64,000 bases of DNA from BRH-c25 sp012519325 (GTDB lineage Bacteria > Bacillota > Clostridia > Lutisporales > Lutisporaceae), in contig JBMNHZ010000006.1 in assembly GCA_050950645.1 (NCBI GenBank), positions 3,814 to 67,813 of the forward strand. Direction: 5' to 3'. Numbering within the stretch: the stretch's first letter is position 1; each line of letters opens with the position of its first letter. Position numbers and translations under genes: made by a program. Of this stretch, positions 24,283 through 32,592 are shown piece after piece. A model generated the notes under the pieces. The model did no database searches. It saw only the letters and a program-made list of their open reading frames with translations, and was not told where the DNA came from.

Positions 24283-25035
24283 ATGGGAACAGAAATTATC
24301 AGAGTTGAAAACATATCCTTCGGATACGGGAGGGTAAATGTGCTGGATAATGTCAGTACAAGCATTATTGACGGGGATTTCTTAGGAATAGTTGGGCCCA
24401 ACGGCTCGGGCAAGAGTACACTGCTCAGGATTTTCCTCGGTTTGATAAAACCTCAGAAAGGTACTGTCAGGGTTTTTGATACTGATATTGAAAAATTTGA
24501 TCAATGGGGCAAGATAGGATATATACCGCAAAAGGCCACTTCTTTCAATCAGGGATTTCCGGCAACCGTGGAAGAGGTGGTTTCGGCAAACCTTTACCCT
24601 ATTGTCGGCCTGGCAGGGCGCATTAAAAAGGCTCATAAGGAAAAGGTTGATGAGGCCCTTCGGACCGTAGGGATGCTGGAGAAAAAGAAAAGCATAATCG
24701 GAAGGCTTTCAGGAGGCCAGCAGCAGAGGGTGTTCATTGCCAAGGCTCTGGTCAGTGCTCCGCGAGTGATATTTATGGATGAGCCGACGGTGGGAATTGA
24801 TCGGAATTCTGAAGAAAGCTTTTACGAATTGATGAAATCTTTAAACAGGGAAAGGGGTATTACCCTGGTAATGGTTACCCATGATATCGGTGCCATAGAC
24901 AAAAGAGTAAACAGGGTATTGTGCTTATCCGAAGGAAAGCTTTATGAGCATGACTGTGCGGTGAGCCAGGCTTCAGATATATTCAAGGAAGCATACGGTA
25001 AGCGCGATAGTTGGACGATTACCCACAGGCACTGA
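24283..25035 (+). CDS. znuC: zinc ABC transporter ATP-binding protein
   Basis: 250 residues. Walker A GPNGSGKST, Q-loop IPQKATSF, signature LSGGQQQRVFIAKAL, Walker B VIFMDEPTVGID and switch His in VTHDIG. It powers zinc import through ZnuB. The ATG directly follows the znuA stop codon, showing tight coupling. Length and motifs are normal for metal-type ABC ATPases. Confidence 0.93.
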   Translation: MGTEIIRVENISFGYGRVNVLDNVSTSIIDGDFLGIVGPNGSGKSTLLRIFLGLIKPQKGTVRVFDTDIEKFDQWGKIGYIPQKATSFNQGFPATVEEVVSANLYPIVGLAGRIKKAHKEKVDEALRTVGMLEKKKSIIGRLSGGQQQRVFIAKALVSAPRVIFMDEPTVGIDRNSEESFYELMKSLNRERGITLVMVTHDIGAIDKRVNRVLCLSEGKLYEHDCAVSQASDIFKEAYGKRDSWTITHRH

Positions 25036-25050
25036 TTGGAGGGATACCGA

Positions 25051-25860
25051 ATGTTTGAGCTGTTTAATTATGGATTCATGCAGAGGGCTTTTGCGGCAGG
25101 ACTGCTGGTGGCTGTGATTTGCCCCCTTATAGGAACTTTTGTTGTAATGAGAAGATTGTCCATGATTGGTGATACCCTCTCCCATGCTTCCCTGGCGGGG
25201 ATTGCCGCAGGCATGCTGGGAGGGCTTTATCCCTTGTGGGGGGCACTGCTTTTTTCATTGATAGCTGCCATAGGGATTGAGAAGCTTAGAAAGCGTTTTT
25301 CTCAGTATGCTGAGCTTTCGATATCCATAGTGCTTTCGGCAAGTATAGGACTGGCTGTTGTACTTATCAGCCTTGCCAATTCCTTTAATGCGGATCTTAT
25401 GAGTTATCTGTTCGGAAGCATAATAGCAGTGAATGCACTTGATATATACATAATTTTGGGCTTAAGTATAATCATACTGGTATCAGTAGGGCTTTTCTAC
25501 AAGGAATTCTTCTACATGGCCTTTGACGAGGAGGGCGCAGAATTGGCGGGAATGCCGGTATCCGGCCTTAATGTGTATTTTACGGTTTTGACGGCCATGA
25601 CTATTGTTGTCTCCATGAGAGTTGTCGGTATGATGATGGTATCCTCTCTGATGGTAGTCCCCGTAGCCTGCAGTTTATTGATATCAAAAAGCTTTAAAAA
25701 TACCATTTTCCTGTCGGTGATTTTTGCACTGATTTCTGTGGTTATAGGACTTTTTTCATCCTATTGGTTGGACCTGGCACCGGGAGGTTCTATTGTACTG
25801 ACCTCTATATTTATACTTATTGCCGTATTAGCTGTTAAAAGAATATTCAGGATGCAGTGA
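25051..25860 (+). CDS. znuB: zinc ABC transporter permease
   Basis: 269 residues with about eight hydrophobic segments and the family features FVVMRRLSMIGDTLSHASLAG near the N-terminus and VVGMMMVSSLMVVPVACSLL near residue 200. Forms the membrane channel with ZnuC. GGAGGG precedes the ATG; an in-frame TTG at 25036 overlaps the Shine-Dalgarno and is not used. Confidence 0.93.
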   Translation: MFELFNYGFMQRAFAAGLLVAVICPLIGTFVVMRRLSMIGDTLSHASLAGIAAGMLGGLYPLWGALLFSLIAAIGIEKLRKRFSQYAELSISIVLSASIGLAVVLISLANSFNADLMSYLFGSIIAVNALDIYIILGLSIIILVSVGLFYKEFFYMAFDEEGAELAGMPVSGLNVYFTVLTAMTIVVSMRVVGMMMVSSLMVVPVACSLLISKSFKNTIFLSVIFALISVVIGLFSSYWLDLAPGGSIVLTSIFILIAVLAVKRIFRMQ

Positions 25861-25890
25861 TTTTAAAGAGCTGATTAAGGAAGTGAGGAA

Positions 25891-26313
25891 ATGAAGGATA
25901 CTGGAAGGCTTGAAGCCGAGTTGAAGAAGAAGGGCTATAAGCTTACGGAGCAGAGAAGGCTCATTATTGAGGTTTTTAGTGAAAACCCCGGGCATCATAC
26001 TGCCCAGGAAATATTTGATCTGGCAAAACGCAAGCTAAGGAGCATTAATTTCTCCACAATATACAGGAATCTTGAGCTTCTGAGCGCTCTTGATATAATA
26101 AACAAGCTGTATATTGAAAGCGGTACCAGCCATTATGAGCTTTGTGGAGGGACACACCATCATCATATTATTTGCAAGGGCTGCGGAGAGACCAGGGAGA
26201 TGAATATATGCCCATATGAAAGCCTGGAAGAGGAAAAGCTTAATGAGCTGGGCTTCAAGATTACCGACCATAAATTTAAAATTTACGGTTACTGCAGCAA
26301 ATGCAGGCCTTAA
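25891..26313 (+). CDS. zur: Fur-family metalloregulator, probable zinc regulator Zur
   Basis: 140 residues: winged helix (KLTEQRRLIIEVFSENPGHHTAQEIF; NFSTIYRNLELL), the His-rich regulatory site in GGTHHHHIICKGCG, and two CxxC pairs (CKGC, CSKC) that form the structural zinc site. Because it ends a znu operon that carries a Fur-type operator, a Zur role is favoured over Fur or PerR. It would bind DNA when zinc is replete and shut off uptake. GTGAGG-type ribosome-binding site 8 bases before the ATG. Confidence 0.85.
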   Translation: MKDTGRLEAELKKKGYKLTEQRRLIIEVFSENPGHHTAQEIFDLAKRKLRSINFSTIYRNLELLSALDIINKLYIESGTSHYELCGGTHHHHIICKGCGETREMNICPYESLEEEKLNELGFKITDHKFKIYGYCSKCRP

Positions 26314-26404
26314 ACAAATTAGGGTTTGAGATAATATATGAAGAGCGATTATAATATAATAAAGAGTAGAGAAGAATATTTTGAACTTTTATGAGGTGAA
26401 ATTG

Positions 26405-27610
26405 ATGATAAATAAAAGAGCAGCGGTTTTCTGGGCAATAGTACTGGTAATAGTCACGGCCTTCAGTACGTTTATCGTTACAAATACGATTGCTATCAGC
26501 TTGGGAAATAAGGTGGTAATAACTCAGAAGGATTTTGAAACTATTAAGAGCATGGAAAAGCTTCTGGGGCTTAAAGATTACATAAAGAAAAATTATGTGG
26601 AAGGGGCAGAGGACAATCAGCTAATAGAGGGTGCAATAAAAGGCATGTTCGAGTCCTTGAAAGATCCCTATTCAGTATATATGACCAAGGAGGAATTCAA
26701 GAATTTCAATGAATCGACCAAAGGCTCCTATGGGGGCATCGGGGTTATTGTCAGCAGAAGCGAGGACGGATATGTAACGGTTGTGGCTCCTATAGAAGAT
26801 ACACCAGGAGAAAAAGCAGGCCTAAAAACCAATGATAAAATCATCAAGGTGAATGATCAGGATATTGTCGGCATGGATCTGGATGCTGCGGTTGCGCTTA
26901 TGAAGGGCAAAAAAGGAACAAAGGTCATATTAACGGTTTTGAGGGATAACGTAAGGGAACCCAGAGTTTTTGAAATAATCAGAGAAGAAATTATTCTCAA
27001 GACAGTGAAAAGCAATATGATGGAAAATGATATAGGTTATATTAGGATAAGCATGTTTGATGAAGATACCGGAGATGAATTCAAAAAAGCCCTGAATTCA
27101 CTTAAAACAAAAAATATGAAGGGCTTGATAGTGGATTTGAGGCAGAACCCGGGAGGCTTCATAAATCAATGTGTTGAAGTAGCCGATGAGCTATTGGACG
27201 AGGGGCTCGTAGTATATACGGAAGATAAGGGGAAGAAAAGAGAGGACTACAAATCAAAAAAGGGTAAACTGGATGTGCCTTTTGTAATATTGATAGACGA
27301 AGGCAGCGCCAGCGCTTCGGAAATAGTATCAGGTGCGGTGAAGGACAGGAAAGCCGGACTCCTGATCGGTGTTAAGACCTTTGGGAAAGGTTTGGTGCAA
27401 TCTATTGAACAGCTTAAGGACGGTTCGGGCATAAAGCTTACAACTCAAAAGTACTACACCCCCAACGGCATAAGCATAAACAAGGTGGGAATAGAACCGG
27501 ATATTGAGGTCAAAGCCTTGGAGTTAAAGGAGGGGCAAAAACCTGAGGATGTAAAGGATGTGCAGTTGGAAAGGGCTGTAGCGGAGCTGCTCAAGCAAAT
27601 AAAGAGATAA
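26405..27610 (+). CDS. ctpA: carboxy-terminal processing protease, S41 family
   Basis: 401 residues: N-terminal membrane anchor (about 7-29), PDZ domain (GSYGGIGVIVSRSEDGYVTV; IKVNDQDIVGMDLDAAV) and S41 protease core with FVILIDEGSASASEIVSGA (catalytic Ser) and GVKTFGKGLVQ (catalytic Lys). It degrades or matures exported proteins; in endospore formers related enzymes act in sporulation signalling. GAGGTG lies before the ATG; the TTG at 26381 is too early. A terminator follows. Confidence 0.93.
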   Translation: MINKRAAVFWAIVLVIVTAFSTFIVTNTIAISLGNKVVITQKDFETIKSMEKLLGLKDYIKKNYVEGAEDNQLIEGAIKGMFESLKDPYSVYMTKEEFKNFNESTKGSYGGIGVIVSRSEDGYVTVVAPIEDTPGEKAGLKTNDKIIKVNDQDIVGMDLDAAVALMKGKKGTKVILTVLRDNVREPRVFEIIREEIILKTVKSNMMENDIGYIRISMFDEDTGDEFKKALNSLKTKNMKGLIVDLRQNPGGFINQCVEVADELLDEGLVVYTEDKGKKREDYKSKKGKLDVPFVILIDEGSASASEIVSGAVKDRKAGLLIGVKTFGKGLVQSIEQLKDGSGIKLTTQKYYTPNGISINKVGIEPDIEVKALELKEGQKPEDVKDVQLERAVAELLKQIKR

Positions 27611-27624
27611 TGCATTTTTCTGCT

Positions 27625-27664
27625 GAAAGATCTGAGATGAGTAACCTCAGGTCTTTATTTTTTA
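27625..27664 (+). terminator. rho-independent terminator of ctpA
   Basis: AAAGATCTGAG/CTCAGGTCTTT with one mismatch, followed by ATTTTTT. Confidence 0.82.
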
Positions 27665-27696
27665 TGTTTGGTTTTGTTATAAAAAATATCCAAAGT

Positions 27697-27727
27697 GGTT
27701 GATTAATGAATGTAATACTCTTCTTAT
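27697..27727 (+). promoter_or_regulatory. candidate promoter for the dedicated sigma factor, copy A
   Basis: GGTTGAT (27697-27703), 17 bp, TTCTTAT (27721-27727), 61 bp before the unknown gene at 27789. The same pair with 18 bp between stands before the sigma gene (28852-28883). No good sigma-A pair is seen here. Confidence 0.4.
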
Positions 27728-27788
27728 TATATGTAAGGCAAAGGTACCTTGAACTCTTACAAAAAATAATTAACGGGAGGCGTTCTAA

Positions 27789-28196
27789 ATGGCAAGCTTT
27801 GAAGGAACGACAATTTACTGTTCACCGGCTAAGGCAATGCAGGTACCGACATATCCAAATTTAAACAAGACAGTAACCATAAGCAGGTCACAGGCATCTA
27901 AGATTGCAGAATACTATAATAATGGTGAGGCCGGTGTAGCTGCCGGCATAGCATTTCTGGCTAATATTCTTGCTTCACCATTAGGTCCTTTCAGTGTCAT
28001 ACTTGGAGTTGTGACAGGCTTTGCAGCATCCGTAGCAGCCGAGCTGTGGGAGGATAGAGATGACTATTTTTATGATCTTGCGACAAATGAAGATGGTCAG
28101 GAATCCTGGAAAATGAAAATTAAATACAAGTATGTACGACACGGCTCCAATTCCGGTGCATGGTTTATGAGAGATTTTGAAGTGATTGAAGCGTAA
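27789..28196 (+). CDS. unknown protein with a Gly/Ala-rich hydrophobic centre
   Basis: 135 residues, no signal peptide. Residues about 48-78 (AGVAAGIAFLANILASPLGP, then VILGVVTGFAASVAAEL) form a small-residue-rich hydrophobic hairpin reminiscent of bacteriocins or glycine-zipper membrane proteins, flanked by polar parts (N-terminal TVTISRSQASKIAEYYNN; C-terminal WEDRDDYFYDLATNEDG and KYKYVRHGSNSGAW). GGGAGG lies 7 bases before the ATG. It stands alone between ctpA and the sigma-factor locus, with a shared promoter-like motif. I do not recognise a family; a membrane-inserting effector or stress protein is only a guess. Confidence 0.7.
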   Translation: MASFEGTTIYCSPAKAMQVPTYPNLNKTVTISRSQASKIAEYYNNGEAGVAAGIAFLANILASPLGPFSVILGVVTGFAASVAAELWEDRDDYFYDLATNEDGQESWKMKIKYKYVRHGSNSGAWFMRDFEVIEA

Positions 28197-28205
28197 GCCG
28201 GATAA

Positions 28206-28238
28206 AAAGATGGGTAGTTTAGCTGCCCATCTTTCTAT
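28206..28238. terminator. bidirectional terminator hairpin
   Basis: AAAGATGGGTAG/CTGCCCATCTTT with a TTTAG loop, T-rich on the + side. It overlaps the stop of the minus-strand gene at 28235. Confidence 0.8.
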
Positions 28239-28732
28239 TGGTTTAAAAGTTTTTCCAAATATTCTACATCAAATTCTTTGCCGATTATTTTATATAGGAA
28301 ATGATGACCTGGGTTATTATCTTTTTCATATGGATTGAAATCGGTAATGGAGTCCCATATAACTAAATGGTTTTTCCCTTCTGCTATCAATTTAAGTGTT
28401 CCCTTATCCCTTATCTTCACAGCTATTGAATAGTATGTCTTATGCCTTGGCTCTCTTTCCATAAATGCTTTTCTTAATTCATATGTTTTTAAAGATTCAA
28501 ATAACTCTGTACAAGTCTTAACATCTGTAATGGTTACCTTATCCATAATTTCACCCAGATAATTCGGCCTCTTTATAATTTTTACTTCCTGTACATTTAC
28601 TGCCTCATTACTGCCAATTCCTGTGATACTCATGATGTTTTCAATTCTTCCGTAATGCCAATATAAAAAAGCCAGCATGGGCAATAAAATTACAAAAGTA
28701 ATAGCAGCTCTATGAAACCTTGATAAAGTCAT
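28235..28732 (-). CDS. membrane-anchored protein of unknown function
   Basis: 165 residues: a short basic N-terminus (MTLSRFHR), one membrane helix (about 9-27), then a soluble domain of about 130 residues, predicted outside, with VKIIKRPNYLGEIMDKVTITD, CTELFESLKTYE and NPGHHFLYKIIGKEFDVEYL. The alternating strand/helix pattern resembles small Firmicute extracytoplasmic domains but I cannot name it. AAGGAG is 7 bases before the ATG; the frame to 28759 lacks support. It has its own sigma-A promoter and faces the unknown gene at 27789. Confidence 0.65.
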   Translation of the reverse strand: MTLSRFHRAAITFVILLPMLAFLYWHYGRIENIMSITGIGSNEAVNVQEVKIIKRPNYLGEIMDKVTITDVKTCTELFESLKTYELRKAFMEREPRHKTYYSIAVKIRDKGTLKLIAEGKNHLVIWDSITDFNPYEKDNNPGHHFLYKIIGKEFDVEYLEKLLNQ

Positions 28733-28764
28733 TTTAAATCTCCTTATTGTGGCATTCACATAAA

Positions 28765-28793
28765 ATAATAGTACAATTAACAGAAAATGTCAA
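28765..28793 (-). promoter_or_regulatory. sigma-A promoter of the membrane-anchored unknown
   Basis: On the minus strand TTGACA (28793-28788), 17 bp, TATTAT (28770-28765), about 33 bp before the start codon. Confidence 0.75.
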
Positions 28794-28851
28794 ACCATTC
28801 TGAGATATATGTTAAAATGTTAATACAAAAAATGGGCAGTTCATATAATAT

Positions 28852-28883
28852 GGTTGATATTTTAGTTGTTAATCCATTCTTAT
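28852..28883 (+). promoter_or_regulatory. candidate promoter for the dedicated sigma factor, copy B
   Basis: GGTTGAT (28852-28858), 18 bp, TTCTTAT (28877-28883), 96 bp before the sigma gene start. Matches copy A at 27697, suggesting the sigma factor drives its own gene. Confidence 0.4.
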
Positions 28884-28979
28884 ATATTACAAAATATATT
28901 CCGTAGGCTGCAGTCCTATTACAGGTGTTTTAAGTTTTAATCAGAAATGGCTAAACAAAATCGAAAGGAGGGGAAGTCG

Positions 28980-29543
28980 GTGTACAACGATGAGGCATGC
29001 ATTGGGAAGCGCAGACTAATAAAAAATTTCTTAAATGAAGATAAACAGAATAAAGTGCTTTATCATGAGTGGAAAAATTGCGGAAACGAAAAAGCCTTGG
29101 AAGAATTGACAGAGAAATTCAAGTATTTTTTGTTCAGAATTCACTTATACAGCTATATAAGCAAATCATTGACTCTAAAGGCAAAAGAAATCAGAATAAA
29201 GCATATTAAGCTGAAGAGCATCGAGGAGTTGTCACTTAATAGCTTGAACCCCGAAACCGGAGAAGAAATGATAAATATGCTTATTTCTGATACGGTGGAT
29301 TTTGAGAATGAGATATTACAAGACAATAGCGATTTGGACTATACTGAAATTGTTACGGACCGCAAACTGTTGAATGCAATCAATAGCCTATCTGAGACTC
29401 AAAGATTGATTCTCTACCGATGTATAGTAGAAAACCTGAAAGAATCCGAAATAGCAAAGGAATTAAAAATATCAGTGCAGGCAGTAAATAAAAATAAATC
29501 GAGGGCAATTAAAAAAATAAGAAGTGCGATTGGAGTGGATTAG
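28980..29543 (+). CDS. SigO-like sigma-70-family factor (large subunit of a two-part sigma factor)
   Basis: 187 residues, close to the 191 or so of Bacillus subtilis SigO. The C-terminus is a sigma region 4 helix-turn-helix (INSLSETQRLILYRCIVENL; ESEIAKELKISVQAVNKNKSRAIKKIR) for -35 recognition. The N-terminal half (LYHEWKNCGNEKALEELTEKFKY) and middle lack a convincing full region 2, as expected if a separate small protein supplies -10 binding. The GTG at 28980 is preferred because GGAGG lies 8 bases before it; the ATG at 28947 has no site. It is followed by a YvrJ-type gene and an RsoA-like gene, the same trio known from the sigO-rsoA-yvrJ locus. Confidence 0.75.
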   Translation: MYNDEACIGKRRLIKNFLNEDKQNKVLYHEWKNCGNEKALEELTEKFKYFLFRIHLYSYISKSLTLKAKEIRIKHIKLKSIEELSLNSLNPETGEEMINMLISDTVDFENEILQDNSDLDYTEIVTDRKLLNAINSLSETQRLILYRCIVENLKESEIAKELKISVQAVNKNKSRAIKKIRSAIGVD

Positions 29544-29544
29544 G

Positions 29545-29691
29545 TTGGAAGGTTTAGAGCAGTTTATTACATCCGTTGGCTTCCCCATTGCGGTAACAGC
29601 TTTTCTGTTACTGAGAATTGAAAAAAAGCTGGAAGATTTAAATAATAATTTGATAAATATGACGGAAGCATTTATTAAAAACATGAAATAA
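29545..29691 (+). CDS. yvrJ: YvrJ-family small membrane protein
   Basis: 48 residues, TTG start one base after the sigma gene stop. The sequence FITSVGFPIAVTAFLLLRIE followed by KKLEDLNNNLINMTEAF matches the YvrJ pattern (one membrane helix starting with GFPI, then a short amphipathic, coiled tail). In B. subtilis yvrJ lies with sigO and rsoA and is part of the same regulon. Such proteins look holin-like in size and shape, but their role is unknown. Confidence 0.75.
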   Translation: MEGLEQFITSVGFPIAVTAFLLLRIEKKLEDLNNNLINMTEAFIKNMK

Positions 29692-29704
29692 GAAGGTGAT
29701 TGGC

Positions 29705-29935
29705 TTGACTGATAAGGAGCTTACCCAGATTGTTAATGATATCCAAGCCGGAGACATCAACAAAGCTGAGAGTATAGTCAGTTCATTCACAGGTCTTATA
29801 CACAGAAACAGTTACATAGACGGTATACTGGATGAGGATTGTGTCCAAGAGTTGAATACCAAGCTAATAAGCTGCCTATTGTCATTTAAGTATGAAATTG
29901 AATCAGATATACAGGAATTCTTGTATTTAGAGTAA
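29705..29935 (+). CDS. RsoA-like small sigma co-factor
   Basis: 76 residues, all helical: MTDKELTQIVNDIQAGDINK, then FTGLIHRNSY and LDEDCVQELNTKLISCLLSF. Pattern and length agree with the N-terminal sigma-region-2-like proteins typified by RsoA (79 residues), which binds core polymerase with SigO and supplies -10 recognition. AAGGTGA stands 6 bases before the chosen TTG; a GTG at 29696 overlaps it. Third gene of the sigma-yvrJ-rsoA-like operon. Confidence 0.7.
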   Translation: MTDKELTQIVNDIQAGDINKAESIVSSFTGLIHRNSYIDGILDEDCVQELNTKLISCLLSFKYEIESDIQEFLYLE

Positions 29936-29954
29936 AATTGGCATTGGAAAAATA

Positions 29955-29998
29955 AAAAGTAAATGCCGTTTTCCTGATAAAGCGGCATTTACTTTTTG
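29955..29998. terminator. bidirectional terminator after the sigma locus
   Basis: AAAAGTAAATGCCG/CGGCATTTACTTTT, a 14-bp perfect stem with T-runs on both strands. It ends the sigma operon and overlaps the end of the opposing small gene. Confidence 0.88.
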
Positions 29999-30153
29999 TT
30001 TTTTATAGTATAATTGAGAAGCTCGATAAAAGCTTCACGGTTTCTGATATTTGCGTTTTCAAAATAGTCAAATACATTTATAAATTCTTCGTTTTTTTTC
30101 TGATCGCTTTCATTTAGCCGCTCATCAGCCTTTGAAGCCTTTTTCTTGTTCAT
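29989..30153 (-). CDS. small charged protein of unknown function
   Basis: 54 residues, rich in Lys, Glu and Asn (MNKKKASKADERLN; FINVFDYFENANIRNREAFI). AAGGGAG lies 8 bases before the ATG, which supports expression; the longer frame to 30216 is unsupported. Probably soluble and helical. No family recognised. Confidence 0.5.
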   Translation of the reverse strand: MNKKKASKADERLNESDQKKNEEFINVFDYFENANIRNREAFIELLNYTIKNKK

Positions 30154-30319
30154 GTGTATCGCTCCCTTTGTATAATTTTTACAAAAATACCTCCATACAT
30201 TCATTATTTCTCCCAATAAAATTAATATTCCCGATGAATTATACTTTAATCAGGAAACTATAAATGCGTAAAATGTTTGGCACGAAACATACAAATAAAT
30301 AATAAGGGAGAGAGTTGAG

Positions 30320-31432
30320 TTGGCAAATCTATCCTTAAAACATGTGAAAAAGGTATATCCCGGAAATGTGACGGCGGTAAGGGATTTCAATCTGGACATT
30401 GAGGACAAGGAATTCATTGTTCTTGTAGGGCCCTCGGGCTGCGGAAAAACCACAACCCTGAGGATGATTGCGGGGCTTGAAGATATTACGGAGGGAGAGC
30501 TTTATATCGGTGACAGGCTTGTAAATGATGTGGCACCAAAGGACAGGGATATAGCCATGGTTTTTCAAAATTATGCCTTATATCCTCATATGACTGTATA
30601 TGACAACATGGCTTTTGGCCTTAAGCTCAAAAAGGTCCCCAGGCCTGAGATAGACGAAAGAGTCAGGAGGGCGGCAAAGATACTTAAAATTGAGCAGCTG
30701 CTCGACAGGAGGCCCAAGGCATTGTCGGGAGGTCAGAGGCAAAGAGTTGCCCTGGGAAGGGCAATGGTCAGGGAGCCTAAAGTGTTCCTGATGGATGAGC
30801 CTCTCTCAAACCTTGATGCGAAGCTGAGGGTTCAGATGAGGACTGAGATAGCAAAGCTGCATAAAAGACTGAACACCACCTTTATATATGTAACCCATGA
30901 CCAGACCGAAGCCATGACAATGGGAACAAGGATTGTAATAATGAAGGATGGAGATATTCAGCAGATAGACAGCCCCCAGAGGGCATATGACAAACCGGCC
31001 AATCTATTTGTTGCCGGCTTCATAGGCAGCCCTCAAATGAATATCTTCAGGGGTAGTGTTGTCGAAGCAGGCGGTAAGGCTGCTCTGAAGCTTCCTGACG
31101 GCACCTTCCTGGGCTTGGCCGGTGATAGGGCAATCAGGCTTAGGGACTCCGGATATATTTCAAAGGAAGTATATATAGGTATCAGGCCGGAGCATCTGCA
31201 TGATTCAAAGATTGATCCCCTGACCGGGGAATATTCTTCGATTACCGGCAAGATTGAGGTGTCGGAGCTAATGGGTTCTGAAACATACCTGCATTTTACA
31301 AAATGCGGCGTACAGGCAATTGCGAGAGTAGATGCAAAAACTTCCCTGAGAGCCGGGGATACTGCCGAGCTGCATCTGCACTGGGACAAGATACATATTT
31401 TTGACATTGAGACAGAAAAAGCAATATATTAA
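30320..31432 (+). CDS. carbohydrate ABC transporter ATPase, MsmK/UgpC type
   Basis: 370 residues. Walker A GPSGCGKTT, Q-loop MVFQNYALYPHM, signature LSGGQRQRVALGRA, Walker B VFLMDEPLSNLDAK, switch His in VTHDQTEA, then a C-terminal MalK-like regulatory domain (about 235-370; IGIRPEHL). Such ATPases often serve several sugar importers, and no permease genes are nearby. TTG start after GGGAGAGAG. The upstream gap contains an ATGTTT-N6-AAACAT palindrome (30273-30290) of unknown meaning. Confidence 0.9.
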   Translation: MANLSLKHVKKVYPGNVTAVRDFNLDIEDKEFIVLVGPSGCGKTTTLRMIAGLEDITEGELYIGDRLVNDVAPKDRDIAMVFQNYALYPHMTVYDNMAFGLKLKKVPRPEIDERVRRAAKILKIEQLLDRRPKALSGGQRQRVALGRAMVREPKVFLMDEPLSNLDAKLRVQMRTEIAKLHKRLNTTFIYVTHDQTEAMTMGTRIVIMKDGDIQQIDSPQRAYDKPANLFVAGFIGSPQMNIFRGSVVEAGGKAALKLPDGTFLGLAGDRAIRLRDSGYISKEVYIGIRPEHLHDSKIDPLTGEYSSITGKIEVSELMGSETYLHFTKCGVQAIARVDAKTSLRAGDTAELHLHWDKIHIFDIETEKAIY

Positions 31433-31509
31433 AAAATTTACTAATATGATAAACTAAAAGCGGAGGACTTTGTCCTTCGCTTATAGTTTGATTTGAGTAA
31501 AGTCGGGGT

Positions 31510-32511
31510 ATGCATATGTCTGGTCTGCAAAGGCTGCTTGCACAGGCGGCAGAAATAACTGAAAAAAATATGGCTGTTATCACCCGGAATGAAAGGTTGG
31601 TTTGCCCGGAGGACTTCCCCATAGATATAACCTATGAAGAGGCATGCAAAAATGTGGGAAAGAACTACAAGGGCTGGAACATATACACCCCGGAGGATAA
31701 TAGCATAAGTTTTTTCCTTTGTATCAGCTCTGACAGTTTTTACGAATGGGAAGCAGGCAAACTGGTTATGCTGCTTCTACGCTCAGCCTTTGAAAAGAAT
31801 GATTATGCATCCATGTATCTGAAAAAAGCCTTGTCAGGGAATTACGACGCGGAGGAACTTCCAATTCTTGAGGAAAATTTGAAATACTGCCTTCCGGGGT
31901 ATGTGCTGTTGATTGACAATATTGAAGACTCAAGGGATGAAATTTTTGAAGTGCTGACAAATACAATGGAAATAAAAGCAAGCCTTATAGATGAAAACAG
32001 GATAATTGCAGTGGCAGAGGGCGAAAATATTATTGAGTCATGCAGCAGCTTTGTGAAAAACGTATTAAGCGAGCTGCTGATTGAGTGCAATGCCGCCATA
32101 GGCGGAAAAGCTGCAAAAGCTTCGGAGCTTTACCTGATGTACCGGAACTGCATGGAGGCGTTATCCCTCAAGCATATATACGGACTTGCAGACAATGTCC
32201 TTGATTATGACGGCATGTATGGATATAGGGTGGCATACAATCTGAACCCGGGACTAAAGGAATTTTTTATGAGAAAAGTGTTTACCGATGAATTCAGTGA
32301 TATGGTGAAGGGAGAGCTGGGAATTACCATAGAGGAATTTTTCAGGAATAATCTCAACATTACAGACACTGCCGCCAAGCTTTATATACACAGGAACACA
32401 CTGCTTTACAGGCTTGACAAGATATACAGATGCACAGGGTTTGACCTTAAGAGGTTTGAAGATAGCTGGCTTTTCAGACTTGCATGGATGGTATTTAAGG
32501 AAAGGCAATAA
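31510..32511 (+). CDS. PucR/CdaR-type transcriptional regulator
   Basis: 333 residues. A long N-terminal sensor part (about 1-270) without a recognisable ligand fold is followed by the PucR C-terminal helix-turn-helix: NLNITDTAAKLYIHRNTLLY and RLDKIYRCTGFDL. Such regulators often activate sugar-acid or nucleobase use. It follows the MsmK-type ATPase gene by 77 bp on the same strand and might control sugar uptake genes, but no operator is visible. Confidence 0.85.
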   Translation: MHMSGLQRLLAQAAEITEKNMAVITRNERLVCPEDFPIDITYEEACKNVGKNYKGWNIYTPEDNSISFFLCISSDSFYEWEAGKLVMLLLRSAFEKNDYASMYLKKALSGNYDAEELPILEENLKYCLPGYVLLIDNIEDSRDEIFEVLTNTMEIKASLIDENRIIAVAEGENIIESCSSFVKNVLSELLIECNAAIGGKAAKASELYLMYRNCMEALSLKHIYGLADNVLDYDGMYGYRVAYNLNPGLKEFFMRKVFTDEFSDMVKGELGITIEEFFRNNLNITDTAAKLYIHRNTLLYRLDKIYRCTGFDLKRFEDSWLFRLAWMVFKERQ

Positions 32512-32512
32512 T

Positions 32513-32556
32513 TAAATGCCGCGCCGTGATTTTCTTCGGGAGGCGCATTTTTTTAT
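32513..32556 (+). terminator. terminator after the PucR-type gene
   Basis: AAATGC...GCGCC and GGCGCATTT form an imperfect stem around CGTGATTTTCTTCGG, followed by a run of Ts. Confidence 0.65.
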
Positions 32557-32558
32557 TG

Positions 32559-32587
32559 TTGACAGGAAAAGACATACATTATACAAT
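32559..32587 (+). promoter_or_regulatory. sigma-A promoter of uvrB
   Basis: TTGACA (32559-32564), 17 bp, TACAAT (32582-32587). The SOS box starts six bases downstream. Confidence 0.8.
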
Positions 32588-32592
32588 AAGTA

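Noticed and set aside
30273..30290. ATGTTT-N6-AAACAT palindrome before the MsmK-type gene, considered as a catabolite (cre) site
   Set aside because: The centre does not fit the cre consensus and the arms are short enough to arise by chance.
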